This document shows positions 36,862 through 44,813 of a stretch of 55,071 nt of DNA, one piece after another; the first letter of the stretch is position 1; each line of letters starts with the position of its first letter. Location of the stretch: positions 1 through 55,071 of the forward strand of contig JAUQZC010000077.1 in assembly GCA_030587435.1 (NCBI GenBank), read 5' to 3'. Under the pieces are notes generated by a model. That model saw nothing but the letters and a program-made list of their open reading frames with translations. It searched no databases and had not been told where the DNA came from. This stretch comes from Candidatus Baldrarchaeota archaeon (GTDB taxonomy: Archaea; Asgardarchaeota; Baldrarchaeia; Baldrarchaeales; DXJG01). The translations under genes were made by a program, and so were the position numbers.

Positions 36862-36951
36862 TGGAGCCGGGGGTGGGATTTGAACCCACGGTAAAGCGGA
36901 TCTGCAATCCGCCGCCTTAGCCATTTCCGCTTTTGTCTCGGCCACCCCGGC
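36862..36951 (-). tRNA. tRNA-Cys (GCA) with an expanded D arm
   Basis: On the minus strand: acceptor GCCGGGG pairs with CCCCGGC, followed by U73 and encoded CCA. The anticodon stem GCGGA/TCCGC holds loop TTGCAGA, anticodon GCA. The T arm is GTGGG-TTCAAAT-CCCAC. U73 is the cysteine discriminator. The D arm (GCC...GGC) is 29 bases long instead of about 15; some 13-14 extra bases (around ACAAAAGCGGAAA) lie between the A14/R15 and GG positions. A TTTTAAAATAG box lies about 20 bases upstream. The insertion repeats GCGGA, which could compete for the anticodon stem. It may be a tiny intron or a real D-loop expansion; I find no clear bulge-helix-bulge. Confidence 0.88.
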
Positions 36952-37149
36952 TTATGGATTCTATTTTAAAATTTTCCTATTTTGAGGTTTTTATGTTGAA
37001 GTGAAAAGTTTTCATTTTAGCTTAGCAAGTTAAGTAGGTGGTTCAAAATATTTAAGTTTAGCGGTAATTTTTGCCGTGGTTCTTAATTTTACTGGGTTGT
37101 TTTGCACAATTTATTACGGCAGTTTAATGAATTCATGCTTATATGAAAG

Positions 37150-38361
37150 TTATGGTCCTATGTGTCCTATTGTTGTTTGTACTATGACCGTTTTTAGTCC
37201 TGCTGCTTCAAGTATTCTCTTTACTTGTAACATTTCTTGTGGTGTGGGTTGTTTGATGTCTCTTCGTCTAAATTCAGGTCTATAATCCAATACACAAACT
37301 TGGATTTCAGGATCTATTTCAGCTATTTTTTGCCCCATTTTAAATAGTTCATCCATCGTTGGGTAAAAGAATTTATTGTAGGGAATTCCGATCCCCATAA
37401 AAACCTTTTCAGGATAATAGTTATCAGCTATATATTTAACAGCATCCCAAGACGTCTTCAAATATTTCATAGCAAGTTCCTTATCATCGATACCCGTAAT
37501 CAACTGAAAAGTCTCCAAGTTTAATGCTTTGAGATCCGGGCCAATATCAGTAATTCCCGCCTCCATAAGCTCATCAATATAGTCCCTTGTTAAGATTGTA
37601 GTATTTGTGTCGAGATGAAATCTAGCTTTCTCATCTCTATTCAATCTTCTGAGCTCTTTAAAGAACTCCAATAGCCATCTCCGGTTAATAGTAGGTTCTC
37701 CACCACTAATAGCCATTCTGTCGACCCCGTATCTTCTCCTTAGAGAAGTAAGTTTTAACGCTGCTTCACGTGGAGTAAGCGGAGTACTGACACTATCATA
37801 GGTTACAAAAAAGTTCTGACACGTCTTACAACGTAAATTGCAGCCAGCAGCAAAACAAGCAACCTCAATATAACGTCCAACACCCTTCAAATAATATGGC
37901 GTTCCAACACCACCAACACTATGAGGAGTGAACCCCTCTATAATTCTAAGCGGCGTCGTATTTGACACATCTGTCTCTATAACCATTCCATCTTCAACTT
38001 TCGTATGACATGAAGGCTTAAGTTCACCGTTAATTAAAACAGCACAACTATAACATCCACCAGTCCCGCAAGGAGCAAAAAGAGCACCCTTCTCTGGAAA
38101 CCGAGTAAACCTATAACCAACAATTTCCAAAACCGTTTTAACAGTCAAATACTCCGGAACCTCATATTTCTCACCATCAATTGTAACCTTAATAGTTCTC
38201 CGAGGTTCAAAATCATCTACAGGAACAATCGCCTCATACGGACAACCCAAATAACACGCTTCACAGCCAATACAACGCTCTGGACTAGGGCATCTTATAA
38301 CACTAGAACAAAAACCACAATCCACACACCTCGATCGATCTCTTACGTACTTCCTATACAT
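37150..38361 (-). CDS. Radical SAM enzyme fused to ferredoxin-type and [2Fe-2S] domains
   Basis: About 403 residues with three iron-sulphur modules in order. Residues 10-45 are a ferredoxin-like cysteine block (CVDCGFC...CIGCEACYLGCPYEA) for [4Fe-4S]. Residues 55-130 look like a plant-type [2Fe-2S] domain as in NuoG or xanthine dehydrogenase (CGTGGCYSC, C-x4-C-x2-C, then a later C). From residue 175 a radical SAM domain has CNLRCKTC and ISGGEPTINRRW. ATG at 38361 fits GGGAG five bases upstream; a TTG at 38373 is less likely. The extra clusters could carry electrons to the SAM cluster. The radical SAM part is close to PflA-like activases. Its target is unknown. Confidence 0.88.
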   Translation of the reverse strand: MYRKYVRDRSRCVDCGFCSSVIRCPSPERCIGCEACYLGCPYEAIVPVDDFEPRRTIKVTIDGEKYEVPEYLTVKTVLEIVGYRFTRFPEKGALFAPCGTGGCYSCAVLINGELKPSCHTKVEDGMVIETDVSNTTPLRIIEGFTPHSVGGVGTPYYLKGVGRYIEVACFAAGCNLRCKTCQNFFVTYDSVSTPLTPREAALKLTSLRRRYGVDRMAISGGEPTINRRWLLEFFKELRRLNRDEKARFHLDTNTTILTRDYIDELMEAGITDIGPDLKALNLETFQLITGIDDKELAMKYLKTSWDAVKYIADNYYPEKVFMGIGIPYNKFFYPTMDELFKMGQKIAEIDPEIQVCVLDYRPEFRRRDIKQPTPQEMLQVKRILEAAGLKTVIVQTTIGHIGP

Positions 38362-38553
38362 TACTGCTCCCAACTTAAATCATCCACTTATCTATTAAAA
38401 TGAAGCATTCAAGTGGATTTATTTGTGTTGTTATTTACGCTGTGTTTCATAAGTTTAGAAGCGAAAATTAGCAAGCATTCATTACATGCATAAATGTGAT
38501 GCGAGGTGTCTTCCATAAATGTAGAACGTCCGTCGTTATAATACATGGCGTTT

Positions 38554-39732
38554 TTAGCCTAAAGCTGGCTTATTTTCGTTTAAGGTCTCCTTTAATTTAA
38601 GTAGTGATATTGTTCCTCCAACGAAGTTTAGGAGAGCTGCTATGTAAAGGTTTTTAGCTAATCCTAGTATTTCACCGGTTACTCCGCCGAGAATTGCTCC
38701 AAAACTTCTTCCTAAATTCATGGAACTATTTATTATTGACATCCCTCTTCCTCTTTCCTCTTCTGAAGTTAGATCAGAAGTGATAACCACCGATCCAACA
38801 TATATGCCCGTATAAAGAGGAATTGCCCATAACGCCGCCACTACGTACGGGTTTTGAATGTACGGAAGAATTAAGAAAAGCGCACTGTATCCAAAAGAAC
38901 TATAGAGAATAACAAGCTTTCTACTTACTCGATCAGCAATTTTGCCGAGTAGAAGTGATGCTACCATACTAGCTAGTGTTGCAGCAGCATTTGAAACGCC
39001 CAAAAGAATATAGGTCCCCTTTATACCTTCAATAAAATATATGGAGAAATATGTGGAAAACGTGCTTGTTCCGAAGGAAATGAAAAACACAACAAAAAAC
39101 AAAGCAAGGATCTGTGTTCTAACAAAAATCTGCCAAAAAGTAACTTTACTTTTCTCTCCCATTTCATAACCATGTTCAATCACAGTTTCTCTTAAACACA
39201 CTAAAACAATAAAAGTTCCAATCAAAGATGATAGGAAACCGATGAAAAACACAAAGCTAAGCCCAATAGTTTCAGCACCAAAACCTCCAACTAAGCTACC
39301 AGCAAACCATCCAATAGATGTATAGGCTCCATATTTGCCCACACCTTCCCCTTTCATTTCAACATGTTCACTGAGAAACGCGTAGCTAGTTGGAAGTGAA
39401 GCCGCGTTAAAAACTGTTACGAAAATGGTTGCCAAAAGAAAGTGGAAAGGATTTCGCAATACAGCATAAAGTAAAGATAGAAGACCCGAAGTAAATAACC
39501 CCAAGATTATGAACGGTTTCCGTTTACCTATTTTATCCGATAGATGTCCCCATAAGGGGGAGGCGGTCATAGAAACCAAAGATGGAATAGAGCAAACAGC
39601 GCCAATTAAAACTAAAGACGCCCCCTTTATAAAAATGTAAATTGGCATAAAAGCCCATATTAAACTCCAAGTGAAAGCATCTAAAGCATAACTAATATAC
39701 AAGGGCATTATCTTTTCCGTTTCATTTTTCAA
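38554..39732 (-). CDS. Major facilitator superfamily permease
   Basis: 392 residues with about twelve hydrophobic helices. The MFS loop between helices 2 and 3 is visible (SPLWGHLSDKIGKRKP, a G-x-L-S-D-x-x-G-R/K pattern) and again in the second half (LLGKIADRVSRKL). TTG start after GGTGGCAATGG. It follows the kinase gene with 12 bases between, and the Trx-like gene before that, so the three form an operon. The substrate is unknown; short loops and the arrangement suggest a small-molecule exporter or sugar-type carrier. Confidence 0.9.
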   Translation of the reverse strand: MKNETEKIMPLYISYALDAFTWSLIWAFMPIYIFIKGASLVLIGAVCSIPSLVSMTASPLWGHLSDKIGKRKPFIILGLFTSGLLSLLYAVLRNPFHFLLATIFVTVFNAASLPTSYAFLSEHVEMKGEGVGKYGAYTSIGWFAGSLVGGFGAETIGLSFVFFIGFLSSLIGTFIVLVCLRETVIEHGYEMGEKSKVTFWQIFVRTQILALFFVVFFISFGTSTFSTYFSIYFIEGIKGTYILLGVSNAAATLASMVASLLLGKIADRVSRKLVILYSSFGYSALFLILPYIQNPYVVAALWAIPLYTGIYVGSVVITSDLTSEEERGRGMSIINSSMNLGRSFGAILGGVTGEILGLAKNLYIAALLNFVGGTISLLKLKETLNENKPALG

Positions 39733-39744
39733 CCATTGCCACCT

Positions 39745-40485
39745 TTAACTGTTCTCTAAATAGCTTTTAACATCTATTTGAAGTCTCTTTGTAACTTCCT
39801 GTAGAATTGCATTAAAAATATGTGATTTTTCTTTCGCGTTTTTATATTCCTTTAGTAAGTTGAAGAGTGGAATTACATCGTCTTCAGATAAGTTAAAAGT
39901 TTCTAATACCCTTTTTCTAACAGCTGATCTGGGATTTAAAAAAAGAAACTGGACAAGTTGGGTTAAATTTTTCCCCTTTTTTGAAAGAACACCCTTATCA
40001 AAATCTAAAAAACGTGGTCCGCCGCTGGTAATTATGATGTGACGCTTAGGTAAATGTAACTGGCCGTGAGCTACGCCAATTTCATCCATTTTATAAGCTT
40101 TCCAAAGACTTTTCAAAACCGCTTCTCTAATCTTTGCAAAATCTTCTTCCTTCAATAGAAAATCTATTATAAAATCTCCTTCCAAAAATTCTTCTATCAA
40201 AAATCTTTCTCTTTCGTCGTAAAAGTAAAGTTTGGGTCCAAGCCCATACTTATTCAAGTAACTTAAGAAATGAGCCTCCTTTCTAGCAGCATTCTTAGCG
40301 CACTGCTCATCTTTTTCGATCTTAACAACCATTTTATTTTCATTTTGCTTTAAAAGCAGTGCAACAAAGTTTGTACCTTTCCCTAAATAAGAAAGCTGTC
40401 CTTTTTTAGCCAATTCTAACAAAATCTTTTTCGCTCTTTCCTCTTTAACCTTATTTGTTGTTAAAATGTCAAGTATTTCTTCCAA
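39745..40485 (-). CDS. Predicted serine/threonine protein kinase (COG2112-like, RIO-related)
   Basis: 246 residues. Kinase-like landmarks: LGKGTNFVALLL (glycine loop) near residue 38, MVVKIEKDE (ATP lysine) near 55, an EEFLEGDFI hinge near 115, HGQLHLPKRHIII as catalytic loop near 142 and FLDFDKG as metal-binding DFD near 158. The catalytic aspartate of HGD is replaced by glutamine (HGQ), as in the archaeal COG2112 group as I recall it. TTG start after AAGGTGTGAAATC. It sits between the Trx-like and MFS genes. Confidence 0.83.
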   Translation of the reverse strand: MEEILDILTTNKVKEERAKKILLELAKKGQLSYLGKGTNFVALLLKQNENKMVVKIEKDEQCAKNAARKEAHFLSYLNKYGLGPKLYFYDERERFLIEEFLEGDFIIDFLLKEEDFAKIREAVLKSLWKAYKMDEIGVAHGQLHLPKRHIIITSGGPRFLDFDKGVLSKKGKNLTQLVQFLFLNPRSAVRKRVLETFNLSEDDVIPLFNLLKEYKNAKEKSHIFNAILQEVTKRLQIDVKSYLENS

Positions 40486-40496
40486 GATTTCACACC

Positions 40497-40781
40497 TTAC
40501 TTAGGACTTAACTTTAATTCTCTTATTAGGAAACCTCTAATAATCTCGTACAGAAATCCAGCTTCACTGGGGAGGCCAACAAAAGCTTCCTTCCCTTCTA
40601 TTAACAGTACAGGAAAGTAATTGTAAGAAGAAAGCTTTTCTTCATCATTTTCCCATCTTACATCCACCTTAACATCAAAGTCTTCTTCAATTAAATCTTT
40701 TGTCTCCAAAAGCCATAGATAACAGGTATAACTTGGATAATCTTCTTCAGGACCGATAACCTCGATCTTCACCTTCTTCAT
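40497..40781 (-). CDS. Small thioredoxin-fold-like protein
   Basis: 94 residues, ATG after GGGGGTTTGA. The pattern of a short alpha/beta domain with SYTCYLWLLETKDLIEE, a central strand and FPVLLIEGKEAFVGLPSEAGFLYEII resembles the second half of thioredoxin-like folds (cis-proline before a strand, then G-x-P/S and a helix). There is one cysteine and no CxxC, so it is not a redox thioredoxin. Family not recognised with certainty. First gene of a three-gene operon with the kinase and permease. Confidence 0.7.
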   Translation of the reverse strand: MKKVKIEVIGPEEDYPSYTCYLWLLETKDLIEEDFDVKVDVRWENDEEKLSSYNYFPVLLIEGKEAFVGLPSEAGFLYEIIRGFLIRELKLSPK

Positions 40782-40830
40782 TCAAACCCCCTTCGAAAAA
40801 TTTTTCAATTCCCCCTAGAATTTTAAGTTT

Positions 40831-41406
40831 GTGATTAACATGGAGGTTAAAACTATATATTTTGAACGTCCAGGACCAGAGAACACCGATAAAACACTTG
40901 AAGCAGCGAAGAAAAGAGCACAAGAACTAGGCATCAAATATGTTGTAGTTGCAACAACCTCCGGGAAAACAGGGGCAAAAACAGCTGAAATATTTCAAGG
41001 AACAGGTATAGAAGTCATCGTCGTGGCTCATCAATACGGTTTCCGCGAAGCAGGAAAAATAGAGTTAAAAAAGGAGTTTGAAGAGAAAATCAAAAATTTA
41101 GGAGCAAAGCTCCTAATAGGAACAGACATTTTCACCATGGTACCCAGAGCTTTTAGAGGAAAACTAGGAGGAGACCCGCTAGATATCGTGAGCGCAACAT
41201 TAAGAATGTTCTGTCAAGGCGTGAAAGTTTGTGTTGAAATCGCAGTCATGGCAGCAAATACAGGTCTCGTACCGGTTGATCAAGACATAATAGCCATAGC
41301 TGGCACTGGCTCAGGAGCAGATACAGCAATAGTGTTAAAACCAGCAGACATTTCAAGAATGTTCACCGACCTTAAAATCAAGGAAATCATAGCAAAACCG
41401 AGATAA
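40831..41406 (+). CDS. Pyruvate kinase alpha/beta-domain-like protein (COG1751)
   Basis: About 188-191 residues. It matches the stand-alone version of the C-terminal domain of pyruvate kinase: VVVATTSGKTGAKTAEIF, VVAHQYGFREAG, and GTGSGADTAIVLKPAD near the end. These small archaeal proteins lack the catalytic barrel, so they are unlikely to be pyruvate kinases; a phosphate- or nucleotide-binding regulator is possible. The frame opens at GTG 40831, but the ATG at 40840 is also a possible start; no strong ribosome site is visible. Single gene. Confidence 0.88.
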   Translation: MINMEVKTIYFERPGPENTDKTLEAAKKRAQELGIKYVVVATTSGKTGAKTAEIFQGTGIEVIVVAHQYGFREAGKIELKKEFEEKIKNLGAKLLIGTDIFTMVPRAFRGKLGGDPLDIVSATLRMFCQGVKVCVEIAVMAANTGLVPVDQDIIAIAGTGSGADTAIVLKPADISRMFTDLKIKEIIAKPR

Positions 41407-41598
41407 CTAAATCACTTTAGAGCATCTTCGTAGCGATTTATTTCTTTATAGCAGATTGTCCTTGTTTTTCTACCGTTTAGATAAGCTAATGTCAAAGTAA
41501 AGAGAGAACTCTCATTCCCTTAAGCAGGTAAATAACCTAAAATATCTCATTAACTATTCATTTTAGTAAGGTTAAATAATTTGACTTCGGTGTAGGAA

Positions 41599-42570
41599 TT
41601 GTTAATAAGTGAAATTGTACCTGGCATAATTCGAGTACGAGGAGAGTATAAATCCTCAATAGGCTACCCTTCAAGTTACATGTTCTTTGGAGACGATGAA
41701 ATCGCTATTATTGACACAGGTACCCTAGACTTTCCTCGTAGAGAACTATTAAAAACCATTGAGAAACGTGGTTACGACTTTCAAAAACACGTTAAAACAA
41801 TTATAATCACGCATCCGCATCCCGACCATATAGGGGGGCTAAAATGGTTAAGAAATAAAACAAAGGCTGAAGTTGCTGCTTTTGAAGGCGTTGAGGAACT
41901 CTTAAAAAAACCGTCAAAAATATTTGAAAAAAATTTTAATGTTGGAACGTTCAGCAAATTAAAGTTAAAAACCCTAAACCCAACCTTTGATTACGAGGAA
42001 CTAAAAGGTGTGGATGTAGATCACCCACTTGAACAAGGAGAAACCTTAACCTTTGGAAATCATAGATTGAAAGTTTATCATACCGGAGGGCACTGCTTTG
42101 GTCACATTGTCCTATACGATCCCTTAAGAGAGGTTCTCTTTGCTGGAGATGAAGTCCTATGTCATCCTCAAAGCCCATTAAAATTCTTCATAGATCTAAC
42201 TGGGGATGTCGAGAAACGGGAACATGCACTTAAAGTTCTCAACAAGCTAAACCCTAAATATTTACTGCCTGCACACGATGAACCAAGAATAGGGGAGCAG
42301 GCAAAAATTGCACTAGAAACAGCGCTAGATGCCCATAATATATGGAAGGAAACGGTAATAGACGCTGTCAAAGCTTTAAACAAGGGGAAGCTATCAGAAA
42401 TCGGGGAGCGTGCTAGGAAACTTCTCAATATGAAATGGACGCAAGGAATGGACATGCTTGTAAACGATTTAACAACATTAGCTTTTCTGAAACAGCTTGA
42501 AAAAGAGGGAAAAGTGGAGAAAATTAAGGAAAAGAAAGAAACCCTGTGGAAAATAAAGACTTTATTCTAA
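41599..42570 (+). CDS. MBL-fold metallo-hydrolase
   Basis: 323 residues. The zinc motif is THPHPDHIGGL near residue 75, with further ligands GGHCFGHI near 160, FAGDEVL near 178 and LPAHDEP near 220. A helical C-terminal domain of about 90 residues (KLSEIGERARKLLNMKW ... LEKEGKVEKIKEKK) resembles the winged-helix tail found in LACTB2-like nucleases. That suggests an RNase or thioesterase/glyoxalase II-type hydrolase. TTG start after GGTGTAGGAA. It converges on the TPR gene. Confidence 0.9.
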   Translation: MLISEIVPGIIRVRGEYKSSIGYPSSYMFFGDDEIAIIDTGTLDFPRRELLKTIEKRGYDFQKHVKTIIITHPHPDHIGGLKWLRNKTKAEVAAFEGVEELLKKPSKIFEKNFNVGTFSKLKLKTLNPTFDYEELKGVDVDHPLEQGETLTFGNHRLKVYHTGGHCFGHIVLYDPLREVLFAGDEVLCHPQSPLKFFIDLTGDVEKREHALKVLNKLNPKYLLPAHDEPRIGEQAKIALETALDAHNIWKETVIDAVKALNKGKLSEIGERARKLLNMKWTQGMDMLVNDLTTLAFLKQLEKEGKVEKIKEKKETLWKIKTLF

Positions 42571-42600
42571 AATTAATTTACGTATTAGAGAATTAAAAGT

Positions 42601-43431
42601 TTAAGATCTAATTTTTGACTGATACTCGGCTAGTAATCTTCTTATTTTCTTTGCTTTTTCTCTACCAAACTCTGGGATTAAATCCTTTATTCGTTTAATA
42701 ATATCTCCAACTAACTCCGTGTCATTAGCTTCCAAATATTTATCTATTGCCTTAAAATAGTAATCAACAGCTTTACCGTATTTTCCACTTTCCTCCCATG
42801 CTTCAGCTATTGTCACCAAAGTATCAGCAACACTTGGCGTATCTTCTTTTTCCTCTATAATATCTAAAGCTTTCTTAAAATATCTCTCAGCTTTCTGAGT
42901 ATCATTTAAAGCTAAATAACTGCTACCTAAATCTAGGTAAGCACTCACTAATCCATCAGTAATATTCAGTTTTTTATACATCCTTATGGTTCTCTGCAAA
43001 TAATTAATTGCGTCTTCAAACTTTTGCATGTTCAAATATACCACTGCTAACCCATAGTAGGTGTCCGCTAATCCCTCTTCTTCTTTAAGTTTCTCGTAGA
43101 TCTTTAAAGCCCTATTGCAACAGGAAATCGCGTTTTCATGTTTTCCAAGATTACTAAAGGCTATGCAAAGATTATAGGAAGTATCTGCTATACCCTTCTC
43201 ATCACCAATCTTCTCATAATTTTTTAAAGCTCGTAAACAGCAATCCACAGCTCTTTCATGTTCTTCACTTTCAAGTAAAATTAACGCTGCCTGATTAAAT
43301 CTCTGAGCAGCACTCAAAAAATCGCCGCTTTCTTCAAATTTCTCTCCTTCTAAAATAAGTTTATCAACATCTCCATTTTCTTCCTCAGCGTTTTCACTAA
43401 ACTCACCATTATCCTTGTACACTTTTCTCAC
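42601..43431 (-). CDS. Tetratricopeptide-repeat protein
   Basis: 276 residues with about six TPR units of roughly 40 residues (repeated AxxYNLCIAFSNLGKHENAISCCNRALKIY-type helices), forming a soluble helical scaffold. No enzyme domain is visible. The N-terminal 25 residues are acidic and probably disordered. GTG at 43431 overlaps a GGTG site and the GTG at 43422 may be the true start. It follows the unknown 402-residue gene at 93 bases on the same strand. Confidence 0.9.
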   Translation of the reverse strand: MRKVYKDNGEFSENAEEENGDVDKLILEGEKFEESGDFLSAAQRFNQAALILLESEEHERAVDCCLRALKNYEKIGDEKGIADTSYNLCIAFSNLGKHENAISCCNRALKIYEKLKEEEGLADTYYGLAVVYLNMQKFEDAINYLQRTIRMYKKLNITDGLVSAYLDLGSSYLALNDTQKAERYFKKALDIIEEKEDTPSVADTLVTIAEAWEESGKYGKAVDYYFKAIDKYLEANDTELVGDIIKRIKDLIPEFGREKAKKIRRLLAEYQSKIRS

Positions 43432-43524
43432 CTTTACTACTTACCTTATTCTGTCTTTATTTTTGTATCGCTGCAAAAACTTTTCATTTAAGCTTTAAAA
43501 GTTTTGCTTACAGTGTAAATTTGC

Positions 43525-44733
43525 TTAACCTAAAATATTTGAAATCAGCTGACTTACCTTCGGTATTTCAGACTGCTTCATTTTATTCAGAACAATTTTA
43601 ACCCGAGCTTTACCTTCAATGAGATCTGGAATAGATTTAAAGAACTCTTCGACGGCGATATCAAATATTTTCCTATATCCAATTTTCTCTATGGTCCACC
43701 CATAGTATTTTTTCCAAGAAGCTCTTGGCAACAATTTCTCAGCAGTCAAATACGGGTTCAGAGAAGCGGATATTGTTACAATGAAATCCAAAAATTTGCT
43801 TTCCCTTTCAACAGGTAGAAGCTTAAACCTTTGCTTAAAAATCTTCAAACTTTCATATTGCGCCTGAACTGTTTCAACAGATTCAACTATACTTTCTCTA
43901 AAAGCTCTTCTAGGCTTAGTCCCTTTAAGATTAGGCGTATATGCTATAGTTCCTCTTTCACCAATAACCACGATATCTTCCTCAGCCTTTCCAAGTGAAA
44001 AACCAGCCTCCTCTTTTGCCACATCTAAGTCGACAGAAGACCAGTCAGGAGATAAAGTTACCATACCATAAATTTCCCGAATGTTATCTTGCATAGTTAG
44101 TGGGTCGGAGCTTATTATATGCGTGAAGTGACGTGTTTCACTTGTAGCAATTTTAGCGTCTTCTTGAGCGTCAAGAGTGTACATACTGTAGATGACAGCG
44201 TCTCTAAGCTTTTCAAAAAACTCGTCAAAACCCAACTTACCAAAAGACGGTGAACTAATAGTGATATCTTCACCATTAGCAAATCTAATCAAAGTATCCA
44301 CGGTAAATTTCCCTTGAAGAGCAGACTTCAAATGAAGAATGCATGAGCCATATGGGAAAATTTTTACTTCAATATTGCCCCTTATTGGCAAATCCAATAC
44401 TCCCTCGATTAACAAATTTTTTTGAGACTTAGCTACTAAAGGCGCTAAATGTCTTATCGGAAATTTAATTGTTTTAGATAACTTTAAAAGCTCGTGATGA
44501 GTTGCTCTCCAAGAGCCGTGCACATTTATCCTTAAAAGTCCAACTCCCTCTATGTAGTCTATTACTCTTTTTTCAGCATCCTTCTCCGCTATTTTACACT
44601 TTCTCAAAACGTAATCAGGTTCTCCTAGAAATCTGAACCTTTCTTTTAACTTTTCAGGTTTCTCTATAACATATATTAATGGGAAGACCCTGTAAATATC
44701 TATTGAAGCAACACGAAGGCTTACTAACTTCAC
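43525..44733 (-). CDS. Unrecognised soluble protein
   Basis: 402 residues, GTG start four bases after GGGAGGAAAA, so a real gene. I do not recognise the family. The first third has mixed strands and helices (HGSWRATHHELLKLSKTIKFPIRHLAPLVAKS), the middle has a beta-rich block (SSDPLTMQDNIREIYGMVTLSPDWSS), and the last third is helical with a basic end. No membrane segment, signal peptide or cysteine cluster. It lies between nfeD and the TPR gene on the same strand, but spacers of 80-90 bases leave an operon unproven. Confidence 0.72.
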   Translation of the reverse strand: MKLVSLRVASIDIYRVFPLIYVIEKPEKLKERFRFLGEPDYVLRKCKIAEKDAEKRVIDYIEGVGLLRINVHGSWRATHHELLKLSKTIKFPIRHLAPLVAKSQKNLLIEGVLDLPIRGNIEVKIFPYGSCILHLKSALQGKFTVDTLIRFANGEDITISSPSFGKLGFDEFFEKLRDAVIYSMYTLDAQEDAKIATSETRHFTHIISSDPLTMQDNIREIYGMVTLSPDWSSVDLDVAKEEAGFSLGKAEEDIVVIGERGTIAYTPNLKGTKPRRAFRESIVESVETVQAQYESLKIFKQRFKLLPVERESKFLDFIVTISASLNPYLTAEKLLPRASWKKYYGWTIEKIGYRKIFDIAVEEFFKSIPDLIEGKARVKIVLNKMKQSEIPKVSQLISNILG

Positions 44734-44813
44734 TTTTCCTCCCTTCTCTACCTTAATGACATTAACTACTGTTGCGTTTTTAATAATGTCTCAGCTCTTC
44801 AATTAATAGTTGG

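Noticed and set aside
36862..36951. Classical bulge-helix-bulge intron in tRNA-Cys
   Set aside because: I tried to pair the insertion with its flanks and found only a three-pair CCG/CGG match, so a standard intron motif is not supported; the insertion itself is reported.
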